From: Diprion similis
Lineage: Eukaryota; Arthropoda; Insecta; Hymenoptera; Diprionidae
Assembly: GCF_021155765.1 (NCBI RefSeq)
Contig: NC_060117.1
Coordinates: 814,501 to 878,500 of the forward strand
Direction: 5' to 3'
DNA length: 64,000 bases
The notes below the pieces were generated by a model that was not told the DNA's origin, did no database searches, and saw only the letters and a list, made by a program, of their open reading frames with translations. Of this stretch, positions 37,248 to 48,489 are shown in pieces. The translations under genes were made by a program, and so were the position numbers. The stretch's first letter is position 1; the number at the start of each line of letters is the position of its first letter.

Positions 37248-39955
37248 ACTTCTAAGCGCAGTTGTAGTGCAATGCAAATTATTTAGGTTCGGTATGTCGG
37301 TATAAGTCGCCTTATATGTTACTTTATAATGGTAGATAGACGCGTCGACGTAGCGTCAACGGCGGAATGATCATCGCACATGAGCGTAAAATCAAATTAG
37401 CATTTCCCTTTTGGTACACGGTAGTGATCGTATCTTTAGGTCGAAGAGGAAACAGCTAACGAGACGACTTTGCCAAAACTTGTGCATCCTGAATTAGTGA
37501 CATTCACGAGGGGTTCACTTATTTCTGTTTCACGAAGATTCCAATCCTTCGTGCGATTATTCAACCGTTGACTCACTGACAGAGACTTGCGGGACGAAAA
37601 GAGGGAGAAAGAGAGATTCCGGAGTAAACCTGGAGGACTGTAGTGGAATGCCTCGAGTATACGTCAGCCTGCATGCCAAAATGACGAGATCTTAACAACC
37701 TTGAGCTGTATTTTTGGTTGGCTCGTCGTTGAGATGCATATACTCTTCTATATAGTAGCTGCTTCTGTCACCGCCGCAGAGGACGTTGGGAAGAATACGC
37801 ATCGTCACGTCATCGTTACGCACAAGTATAAGTAGATATATATGTACATATATACACGCCTACAAAGAACGATGTTTAACCATTATGTCACAAAGTTGTG
37901 AGACACCCGGAGTTCCTTCACCCTGATCCCGGTGAAGTTTCTTTATCGACTTTGGAATTGAATTGTGCATAAGACGATTCTTAATTGATTTGTTTGCATC
38001 TAGATACGGTGGTTCGTTTTAAGTTGTTCGACTTTGAAGCTGAACTCGAGTCACGAGATCCGATACACTTTTATCGATGTATGGATCGCAGAATTGGATA
38101 GGTCGAGGCTCAGTCGAGAAATACATTTGATATTCCACATGTGCAGTGAGGACGGCTAGATTGATGTGAAATCAATTCGGTACCCTGTAATTCGAAGTAT
38201 ATTCTACCCGGAGACAATGAGAGACCTGCTAACGATGTTTGCCGGAAGTCGAATAGCAAATTGATTTACTTTGCGGTAGAATACGAACAGCACACGACAA
38301 TGGCAAATATATACCGTGCAGTTACGCATAGGTTTGAACGACGTCGAGTCGGGGGCCGTTGGAGCTTTCGAAGGGCAGCATTTATATTCTTGATTCATTT
38401 GCTCAGTTGCAAACGAGGCCATTTGAAAAATCAATAAACCAGCAAAACAGCTTCCACTCGCATTTAGCACTATGCAGTGTATTTAATTCTGTATTGACGG
38501 ATGAGCAGAATGTGAAAAAACGACAACGCCGTCTCTGGTTCACTGTATCAAACGTTCAGCTACCGATGCTCGTTTCTTGGACAAACTGTATTGTAAACAT
38601 AATCCATCCATGGCTGGCATCCAATGACGGGGGAATCCCAATCTTTCTCAATCCCATCACTTGAGTCTATCTCTCCTTCGTTTCTCTCACACCTGTCAAG
38701 TCAAAGAACTGCTTACGACCGGGAGCCGAAAAAGTGCCGGATATGACAAAGCCGCAATGATTTCACTTGGCGATCACTTATGTTGCATTCACATGGTGTA
38801 GGTACATACATATACCGATGGTTCGTTAATTGGATAGGCGAAGAAAAGCTGACAACGAGAGGAGTAGTGGAGGATGAAAATAGATTGCTGGTTCATGAGA
38901 ATGCCGTTGCACAATCTGACAGGGTGGGGATCGGTAATCAAACCGATCACAATCGGTGATTGAGCCGATCACGTACGCCTGACAATGATCTCTGTTAGCA
39001 TTGAATCAGGCGAAATAGCCAGGAGGCCAGGCCAATCCTTTTTATTTCATTCCTGCATTATCTCCCTCTCTTTATGTACACGCCGATTAGGCACGGAATG
39101 CCGAGCTCATAACAAGTATGTTTGTCCGCAGGAAATGTAACCTTGACGAAAAATAGCCAGATTCTTCGACTTCGGTATATTGTGACTGCAGCGTGTGGTA
39201 TGCAGTTCGAGATAAAGAGATGCGGGAGGGATTCCAAGTCATCTTTGTTCTCATGCATCTGCCGATTAGAGGATTGCAGGCCGTCTCACTTTCTCCCTCA
39301 ATGGTCTCTTGGAAATGTCTCGAGTTCGAGTGGTCGGTGGAATTTCCGGAGTACCGGTAACCGTGGTCAATGGCATATCCTAGGCTCAGTAATCGGACAC
39401 GAAAGAACACGTCAATAAGCCTAAGGATACAGGCATATAGGCAGTATATTTTTCAATGGCCTTTACTGACGTAGTTCCGATATTATTACGATTGCAGTGC
39501 GCGGAAGAAGGCGGTACGAGTCTAGGTACCTACATTAACGTCAATTCCTTACACGTACGTATACGAGTACACGCTGCATGTAATGCGGGCAGAAGTTGGC
39601 ACGAGCGCAAGCGCACGCGACATTGTCGAACTTATACATTATATCCGGAGGAGAGTGGATGCCGCTAGTTCAGTCGACGTTGCGCTGTCTAAGAGTTCGG
39701 AGCTTCGCTTATTGTCTGTCACTCGTTAAAATCAGTTCAGCGAGAGATTTCATCCTTCCTCTGTTGTCAGCCTGCAGCCGGCGAGAGGGATCGAATCTGA
39801 GCGAGAAGGAGGAACTAATTCGCGTTTGTGGAGGGAAAACGAAACGCATAATATCCAAAGGCAAGACAACTCGTCAATTCAGCGAGAGCCTAAATTGCAT
39901 CTACCACTTAGCTCGGGAAAGTCAGTCTGCGGTTATTATCCGAAAAGGGCAGTTA
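37248..39955. other. 3' flank of giant gene / upstream of igloo-like exon
   Basis: Nothing coding could be supported in this 2.7 kb. Short frames (for example 38359-38664) show no domain. The interval may hold the 3' UTR of the long transcript and a promoter or leader for the igloo-like exon; the frame open from 39596 to the igloo ATG is probably leader sequence. Confidence 0.4.
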
Positions 39956-40315
39956 ATGTCGCTTAAGACGGTCCCCGTTACGGACCACGAAGACGAGATG
40001 AAGGCCAACACCGCAGCGACCAAAATCCAAGCCGGATTCCGAGGGTACAGAGTCAGGAAGCAGCTGAAGGAAGGCCGGGGTCAGACATCACCGAGGACCT
40101 CGGACTCCGAGGCGTCCAGCCCGCCACCCCTTAAACGCCAGGACACCTCGAACAGGACGAACCTTGAGGAGAAATCGGCGACGAAGATCCAGGCCGGAGT
40201 CAGAGGGTTTCTCGTCAGGAAGAGGCAGCAGGTCGCGGCCGCTGCTGCCACCAGGATTCAGGCAGGGTTCCGAGGGTTCAGGACCCGTAAACAGCTGAAA
40301 CAGGGCACCCAGTGA
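39956..40315 (+). CDS. igl: Igloo/neurogranin-like triple IQ-motif exon
   Basis: 119 codons from ATG 39956 to TGA 40313-40315. After MSLKTVPVTDHEDEMKANT come three IQ motifs: AATKIQAGFRGYRVRKQLK, SATKIQAGVRGFLVRKRQQ and AATRIQAGFRGFRTRKQLK, separated by Ser/Pro-rich linkers. Drosophila igloo is a neuronal calmodulin-binding protein of the neuromodulin/neurogranin type with several IQ motifs (family knowledge). The Ser that PKC phosphorylates inside vertebrate neurogranin IQ motifs (QASFRG) is Gly in all three here. An AG precedes the ATG by three bases (GGGCAG|TTA ATG), so splicing in from the upstream RIIa/IQ gene in phase 0 is possible; exon 3 of that gene ends in phase 0. It may therefore be either a separate gene or an alternative 3' exon. 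Confidence 0.78.
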   Translation: MSLKTVPVTDHEDEMKANTAATKIQAGFRGYRVRKQLKEGRGQTSPRTSDSEASSPPPLKRQDTSNRTNLEEKSATKIQAGVRGFLVRKRQQVAAAAATRIQAGFRGFRTRKQLKQGTQ

Positions 40316-43293
40316 CCCTTGAGTTGCTCGAGAACGCGGTGGCAGAGGATCACCCGGCATCCTCTGCTCTTCAGTTATACATTCTATTAGAATAAGTAAT
40401 ATACCTGCTTGAGTATAAAGAGAAATCACGATTGCCTCGCTATGCAAACTATGCAGCATCTGCATCTGGAACGATCATCCTTCGTGAACACATCCTCAAC
40501 GAAAACACGTAAGATACTTTCTATAGAATTTGGAGTTAGCTTTTGTTCGCTCATTATAAATTGTTTATTTTTTTTCTCTTTCAACTGATCACCAGAATGA
40601 GTTTTGATATGCGGTCTTTTCGAAGTTGTCTTAATTTCATGCTTTTCGCTGTACCATTTTCTCCCAATAACCACGCAGAATTTGCTTTGACGAAATATCG
40701 AACTATGAACGTTATTCAAATGTCATTGATCATTACGGTGTAAAGAATTTCTTAGTTTTCAGAATATTCAAGAATTAGAGAAAAAGACTACAGCGCTTCA
40801 CGGATTAAATAATGTGACAGATGTATTTTACGATGTGCAGTATTATTTTTCCTTTATTGGGGGAAAAGGGAGGTTGGGTGCATAATACGATGATAAGATA
40901 CATCCTACGATGTACACATCGTTAGTATGGAAAAATAGTTGTGTAACTGCAAGACTGTTGAAACAAATACCCATGTACATACACAAAACATTTCCCCGTC
41001 GGATAAACCATGTTTGCATGATGCAACCATACGTCACAAGCAATCGTTTGCTTTGGTTTGATCCCTCTTCCTCTTTGTCCGACTCTCCGAAAAGATCTTT
41101 GTCCAACGCTCCCGTGATTTCAAAACATGTTTAGTGGTGTGTCTTAATGTAAAACTCGAAATACATTTGTGCAAAAATAAGATTTGCCAACAACTGGCGT
41201 AGGTTTCTCTACGGCATAGGTATAGGACCGCTTTACTTTTACAATGCAGAAAACAAGTCCGTGAATCATCATCCTTAGATCCGAATATATTTTTTTCTAT
41301 TTTTTCGCCCCATTTATGGCCAAAGTAACGTATCTTAATCTATGTATGTATTTAAACGTACAAATAATTGGGCGTTCAGCGAAGTAAGAAATTACAGGGG
41401 CTTAATATATCTGTTTGTTTTCATATTTCAGTGCAAACTATAATTTAGATGAGGTGGTTCGATGGTGTCCGAGTGTGCGTACGGGTCGGCTAAGGCGATG
41501 GCATTGACACAGTTTGGACTGCTTGCACCGCCTGTGTTTGCCTCGCGGGTTCTGTTCTGTTAATGTAATGTCGAGCGTGAAGAGTTTGAACTGTTGAGCA
41601 ATCCAGTCAACGAGCCCTTGACGACTCACTGCTGTATCCGAATGAATGATCCGACCTACGTGTCGCCGAACTCCAGACCTCAGATTCGCACAGACGAAGA
41701 TCATCCGACCCTCATTGGAAAATCTGTATTTTTCGTGTCATTAGTATTGTTAGTTTTTTTTCAATCTCCAGAGGAACTTTATGGTTAATAAGTACACGTA
41801 CATACGTATACGTATGATAGAGTCGTTTCAAATTTGGTGCTAAATGTATGTACATTGGAGAGTACACAAATTATTAAAAGTGTACAGTGTCATACGTTTA
41901 CGTATTTTGCTTTTCTTCTCTTTCTTTCAATTCTTCTTGTTCGATAATTCCAATTGTCCATGCAGCATTTTGAATATTGTGAGCTATGAAATTTTATCGT
42001 CATCGTCACGCGAAAGTCTTCTTAGGATCCGTATTATTATTATCATCGTCATTCTTATAATTATTATTATTGTTATTATTATTATTATTATTAGTTTTAT
42101 TGCTGTTGTTGTTGTGGATATCATCTTCGTCGTTCAATGAAAGTTGCTAATTGTATATTAATTTATCATCACAGATCCTTGAATCGCATTAACGTAATCG
42201 GGACCAGGATTTGCGAAAAAGGAAGGTAAATAAGAAAGAGAAGAAGAAATACAATTGAAAGTAAAATGTTGTTAACAGTTGTGAATTGTATCTATTACAG
42301 AATTAAGATTAATGATGCATAGTTTATAATTTACAGCTAATTGCATGTGCAGTTGCAGTATCATTACTAGACAAAAACTTATCTTACATATGCTTACCTT
42401 GTTATGATTTACAGTATTTGAATTTATGTATAACACAGTGTATATCGTAAAAGTATCAACTTGAATTAAGAGAAACTGTTCCGTGTGTAAAATGTTAATG
42501 ACGAAAAGCAAAGAACTCGAGGATTTGTAAATAATTTTGTATTTATATCGTATGTATTTAAAACGTCATGTTATGAATAATGATGTATCAGTTGAACACC
42601 ATAACTGGTAGAATCGTAATTTTTTTATATATAACCTTATTCAGCCTTTCTCAGCTGTGAGATATTTTGATTTTGCGAGTCCAAATTTAGCACATCTAAT
42701 AAGTCATAAAAAGCATGGGGTAGTATAAAGATATCAAAGATTTACGCATTTTTTAGGATAACATACACACATTAATCTCAAACCTTTATTCTAATCTCTT
42801 GGGCTTAAAAAATGAAACTCAAATCCCAATCGAACAGTTTATGATCTATCGAATATCAGCCGAGATCTACCGAAAATTATAATTTCGTTAGCCGCTGCTG
42901 TCTGCTGCCTACTGACTCTCAGGCTATCTAGCATGCCATTATGTGTGTTGGGTAGCCTTTTGCAAAACCGTCAGTCGCACAGAAAAAACATACATATAAT
43001 TGCTTGTGAATGGGCCGTTCGTTGTGCTGTCACTAAGTCTTACAATAATTAAAAATGGTATACAACGTAGGTATGAATGTGATAAGTGAAATATTCTCTA
43101 GGTTATTATGGCATGATTATTTGACATTTTTTGTTATCTTTTATTTTTTGTATATACTTCCTTTGTGAAATGTCATTTATACCCGTTATGAATAGATGAA
43201 TAAATAAATAAATCATTATTCTTCATACAATTATTGACTACAAAATTATTCAGCTCATAATTACCAAAAAACATTATTTTTGATCTATTGTTT
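40316..43293. other. Long AT-rich 3' region, no gene seen
   Basis: Probably begins with the 3' UTR of the igloo-like transcript. Contains an ATT/TTA-rich microsatellite at about 42031-42110. No supported exon, RNA gene or transposon recognised. Confidence 0.5.
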
Positions 43294-45920
43294 CGTCGAT
43301 GCTGTGTCTGAAATGCATGCTTGCATGTCGAGAGGGCATGTGATCGCTTGCTTACACGCTACAGCCACTTAGAATTAAGCGAATCGGAGAAATTTCAGCC
43401 GAGAATTGCTCCTGGTATCGGGAGAAATTATGAGCCGGGCAGATTTGCTTAAAACAGGCGTGGTTGCCTATAATTAGGCACTCTTACATTACGTAAAATT
43501 GGTTGCCTATAATTAGGCACTTTAAAGTAGCGTAAACTGGTTGCCTATAATTAGGCACTCTTACGTTACGTAAGATTGGTTGCCTATAATTAGGCACTTT
43601 AAAGTTACGTAAGATTGGTTGCCTATACTGAGACGCTCGAAAACGGAGAAATTTCAGCTGGAAATTGCTCCTGGTATCAGGAGCTCATCTGAGCCGAGGA
43701 GTTCTTCAAAGAACGGGTGTGGTTGCCTATAATTAGGCACTCTTTACGTTACGTAGATTGGTTGCCTATAATTAGGCGCTCGAAAACTCAGAAATTTCAG
43801 CGGAAAATTGCTCCTGGTATCAGGAGAACATCTGAGCCGAGGAAGTCTCCAAAAACAGAGACTGATTGATTGTCTGCTTAAAATATCGATGCTGTGTGTC
43901 CAAATGCATGCCTGCCTGCTTGAAAAGGCATGTGATCGCTTGCTTACATGCTACAGCCACTTAGAATTAAGCGAATCGGAGAAATTTCAGCCGAAAATTG
44001 CTCCTGGTATCAGGAGAACATCTGAGCCGAGGAGGTCTTCCAAAAACAGGGACTGATTGATTGACTGCTTGCGACGTTGATACTGTGTGCTTTAATGCAT
44101 GCCTGCTTGCTTGAGAGGGCATGTGATCGCTTGCTTACATGCTACAGCCACCTAGAATTAAGCGAATCGGAGAAGTTTCGGCCGAAAATTGCTCCTGGTA
44201 TCGGGAGAACATCTGATCCCAGAAGGTCTTCCAAAAACAGGGACTGATTGATTGACTGCTTGCGACGTTGATACTGTGTGCTTTAATGCATGCCTGCTTG
44301 CTTGAGAGGGCATGTGATCGCTTGCTTACATGCTACAGCCACTTAGAATTAAGCGAATCGGAGAAGTTTCGGCCGAAAATTGCTCCTGGTATCAGGAGAA
44401 CATCTGAACCCAGGAGGTCTTCCAAAAACAGGGACTGATTGATTGACTGCTTGCGACGTTGATACTGTGTGCTTTGATGCATGCCTGCTTGCTTGAGAGG
44501 GCATGTGATCGCTTGCTTACATGCCACAGTCACTTAGAATTAAGCGAATCGGAGAAATTTCAGCCAAAAACTGCTCCTGGTATCAGGAGAACATCTGAGC
44601 CGAGGAGGTCTTCCAAAAACAGGGACTGATTAATTGACTGCTTATGATGTCGATGCTGCGTGTCTAAATGCATGCTTGCTTGCTTGAGAGGGCATGTGAT
44701 CGCTAGCTTACATGCTACAGTCGCTTAGAATTAAGCGAATCGGAGAAATTTCAGCCGAAAATTGCTCCTGGTATCAGGAGAACATCTGAGCCGAGGAGGT
44801 CTTCCAAAAACAGGGACTGATTGATTGACTGTTTATGATGTCGATGCTGCGTGTCTGAATGCATGCCTGCTTGCTTGAGAGGGCATGTGATCGCTTGCTT
44901 ACATGCTACAGCAACTTAGAATTAAGCGAATCGGAGAAATTTCAGCCGAAAATTGCTCCTGGTATCAGGAGAACATCTGAGCCGAGGAGGTCTTCCAAAA
45001 ACAGGGACTGATTGATTGACTGTTTATGATGTCGATGCTGCGTGTCTGAATGCATGCCTGCTTGCTTGAGAGGGCATGTGATCGCTTGCTTACATGCTAC
45101 AGCAACTTAGAATTAAGCGAATCGGAGAAGTTTCGGCCGAAAATTGCTCCTGGTATCAGGAGAACATCTGAACCCAGGAGGTCTTCCAAAAACAGGGACT
45201 GATTGATTGACTGCTTGCGACGTTGATACTGTGTGCTTTGAGGCATGCCTGCTAGCTTGAGATGGCATGTGATCGCTTGCTTACATGCTACAGCCACTTA
45301 GAATTAAGTGAATCGGAGAAATTTCAGCCGAAAATTGCTCCTGGTATCAGGAGAACATCTGAGCCGAGGAGGTCTTCCAAAAACAGGGACTGCTTGATTG
45401 ACTGCTTGCGATGTTGATGCTGCGTGTCTAAATGCATGCCTGCTTGCTTGAGAGGGCATGTGATCGCTTGCTTACATGCTACAGCCGCTTAGAATTAAGC
45501 GAATCGGAGAAATTTCAGCCGAAAATTGCTCCTGGTATCAGGAGAACATCTGAGCCGAAGAGGTCTTCCAAAAACAGGGACTGATTCATTGACTGCTTAT
45601 GATGTCGATGCTGCGTGTCTAAATGCATGCTTGCTTGCTTGAGAGGGCATGTGATCGCTTGCTTACATGCTACAGTCACTCAGAATTAAGCGAATCGGAG
45701 AAATTTCAGTCGAAAATTGCTCCTGGTATCAGGAGAACATCTGAGCCGAAGAGGTCTTCCAAAAACAGGGACTGATTGATTGACTGCTTGCGATGTTGAT
45801 GCTGCGTGTCTAAATGCATGCCTGCTTGCTTGAGAGGGCATGTGATCGCTTGCTTACATGCTACAGCCACTTAGAATTAAGCGAATTGGAGAAATTTCAG
45901 CCGAAAATTGCTCCTGGTAC
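43294..45920. repeat. 191-bp tandem satellite array
   Basis: The landmark GGCATGTGATCGCTTGCTTA recurs starting at 43927, 44118, 44309, 44500, 44691, 44882, 45073, 45264, 45455, 45646 and 45837: exactly 191 bp apart every time (one or two copies carry point changes). A further diverged copy begins at about 43294 and the left end is interrupted by a palindromic sub-repeat. Copies differ by point changes but not by indels. Each unit contains short perfect or near-perfect hairpins (CTCCTG-GTAT-CAGGAG; CGCTTA-GAAT-TAAGCG). Small open frames inside are by-products of the repeat. Confidence 0.97.
43461..43790. repeat. Palindromic TGCCTATAATTAGGCA sub-repeat block
   Basis: Inverted repeats TGCCTA-TAAT-TAGGCA at 43465-43480, 43504-43519, 43542-43557, 43581-43596 and 43724-43739, with decayed copies at about 43620 and 43763. 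Spacing in the first run is 38-39 bp, with a TTACGTAA-like spacer between. A piece of the 191-bp unit (about 43642-43722) lies between two runs, so the two repeats are interleaved. Confidence 0.93.
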
Positions 45921-48489
45921 CCGAGCGAAGATTCTGGTCAAGAAGTTGACGATGGTTCAGAGACGATCTTACTATAAGAAACCAGCGTAATACTACAACA
46001 TCTCGAAAACTGCATTCGTAATCATATGTGCAGCTTTCTAATTCAGGAAGTGCAGGCAGAGAAGTAGGATGAAATTATTGAACCAAGTAAATATTCAGGT
46101 ATTTGTTTTATTATTCAGTGCACAACGTTACATCATTGAAGATTTATTAGGGACGTAGTACAATTTACAAGCATAATAAAATTAACTAAACTTTGATTCG
46201 CTACTCCAAAGTATTACATGCACTTCGTTTGTCTTATAATATATTACCCAAAATATATAGATGAGATTAGAAAAGTAATAACTTTACTAGTAATTATTAA
46301 ATTATTTTCATATCCTTCAATGTTTCCCATGGGAAAGGCTCTTTTCCTCTTCATCAGTGGACGGAACACCAATCCCAAATGGTTGTCAAATGTATTCCAG
46401 TGATTTGATGGATGAAAGTCATGCAAATCGAAACCTGCGCAAAGAACAAGTGTATTAATGACAATGTCGGTAAGAATACTAGCCGTATATTTCAATATTA
46501 TATGTATGTTAGATTGCCGTTAGTTAGGCATTGTCCAACACGTATCTTTGGTTGCCTATCGTAAGGCTGTAGCATTAATCCGTGCTCTGGCAGCATCGCA
46601 TTTTCTTGTACTGCCTGTACGCATATTTTTAGAATTTTCGGGGTGAAATATGCTGAAAAGCTATTATTTTCCTCTTTTATTTTCATCATTATTCTTATGA
46701 TTGTATAATACATAGAGAACTAAGGACCATTGAGCTATAACATAATATATAATACATAAACTTTAAAATCAAGACCTTTTTTGAATTTATGTACTTCCAA
46801 ACGATATATTATTCATAATAATGAATACGTTCATCAGGTATGTAGATATATAGAGAGAATATGACTTTAGCATAAAAATCGAGTCAACAAATTATTCCTC
46901 TTATGAAAATGCTTTTCGGTCGGCGTTTCAGTCGTCAATACAGATAGACAGATAGAAATAGGAAGAGCAATAGCAGAGTTTTACTGGTACAGCTCGAAGG
47001 TAATATCAACGGCGAACAACCAAAGTGCTAAAAACAACAATCAATGAACCAGTCAAAAAATTTATTAGAGATTGTTCATGAGAAACCTTTCACGATTAGC
47101 GGTGTAATTGGAGTAATCCATACTATGTTTTTCTTTCAATATTGAAATTGTAAAACGGTGTTAGTAAACTAAGCATGCTGCATTTATCAACGCTATTTTT
47201 AAAAATGAATTATAAATGTCTGAAATGTTAGACACCTGACATCTTGTGTGCTATTATATTATACATTAATTATTAAACTAGCGCAATTGGCTATTGCCAA
47301 GTTGACATCATGTTAACGAGTCTTATGCTCACTTTTTTAGTAGTCCATATCATATGCTGTTATACGGTAAAATAAGAAAATGTATATAGGAAAAAAAAAA
47401 AAAAAAAAAAAAACAGTACCGCCAGTTTCTGAGTACAATTAGAAACTCATACATATCATATGCCTCCATATAATATGGGGATTAAAGTGTGAAATAACGG
47501 CGAGAAAGAAGAAAACCCCATTTGTAGACAATTCAGTAAAAAGGTCATACAAAAATTTATGGAGCGATAAAAATTACGAATTGCCAATAAGGCCATAGTG
47601 ATATTGACCATTGAAACAACTACGGCCTTATTTAATTCAGCCATCTATATATTACGAATCCATAAATGACGCATAAAAAGAGAAAATACATCCGATTCCA
47701 ATACACTCTCTCTCGATTTTTGTTTCTTTCCAACAATGTGCACGTAAAACAGATTTTATTTGAAGACTAATCCTTCCCATCGGTTCTTGAACGTGCCAGC
47801 AAGTTCGTGGGTAAACTTCTAGTCGACCTTGACTGAATTTCCGGAATATGTATTTTCTGGTGTTTCAACTTTTTCTTGAATAGTTTCTTTTTCGTGGCTA
47901 ACATGTAATTATGTCTCTACTTTGGACACGGACACATACGTGTTTTGTACGGTTTGTTGCTGAGGGTAAAAATAACATACATCTATGAGTTCACATATAA
48001 GATTCTAATGTTACAATTTTCATAATTCCAAAACTTCATGCTCTTATACGCAGTGACGATGATGTAAAATTAATTTGCGTTGAGTGATGGCACGACCATT
48101 TATTAATAATTTTCTATTTTCATTTATTTATTCACAAGCGTGCGATACTATGATTGTACTCACATTTTCTTCTTTTTGACTCTTTCCGTCTGTTATTGCT
48201 TTTCGAAAATTCCCTTTCCATACAACCGATGCTCGTTATAATAATAAAGTCGATAGTAATTTTAACAAAATGGATATTATGACAAAAAGAAAGAGAAAAA
48301 CTATACGACTGCTGTTTTTAAAAATCGACTTGAGCAGAATCCTATACACAGTGAAAAACCAACAAGCTACTCATGAAAAATGAAGACCCCCAGATTAAAT
48401 GCATGACGCGTATTTTCTTAACAACCAGACCGCCGGCCAGAGCATCTGCACAAAAACCAGTCTTTTTTAAATATAATTATTACTATTAA
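45921..48489. other. Spacer between satellite and USP34 3' end
   Basis: AT-rich with no supported gene. Contains decayed relatives of the palindromic sub-repeat near 46516-46565, a 23-base A run at 47391-47413 and, toward 48490, the 3' UTR of USP34. Confidence 0.5.

Noticed and set aside
39596-39955. N-terminal extension of the igloo-like frame
   Set aside because: Although open, the sequence has no conserved features, and the ATG at 39956 begins the recognisable protein; treated as leader.
43808-45297. Open frames of 66-82 codons at 43808-44056, 44333-44533 and 45097-45297
   Set aside because: They recur with the 191-bp unit and have no start context or domain; they are by-products of the satellite.
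43294-45920. Helitron interpretation of the satellite (tandem units with short hairpins)
   Set aside because: No TC start or CTRR end could be placed at the array edges and no Rep/helicase sequence is present; kept only as satellite.
47391-47413. A-run as the tail of a retrotransposed pseudogene
   Set aside because: No recognisable coding or LINE-like sequence upstream and no obvious target-site duplication.
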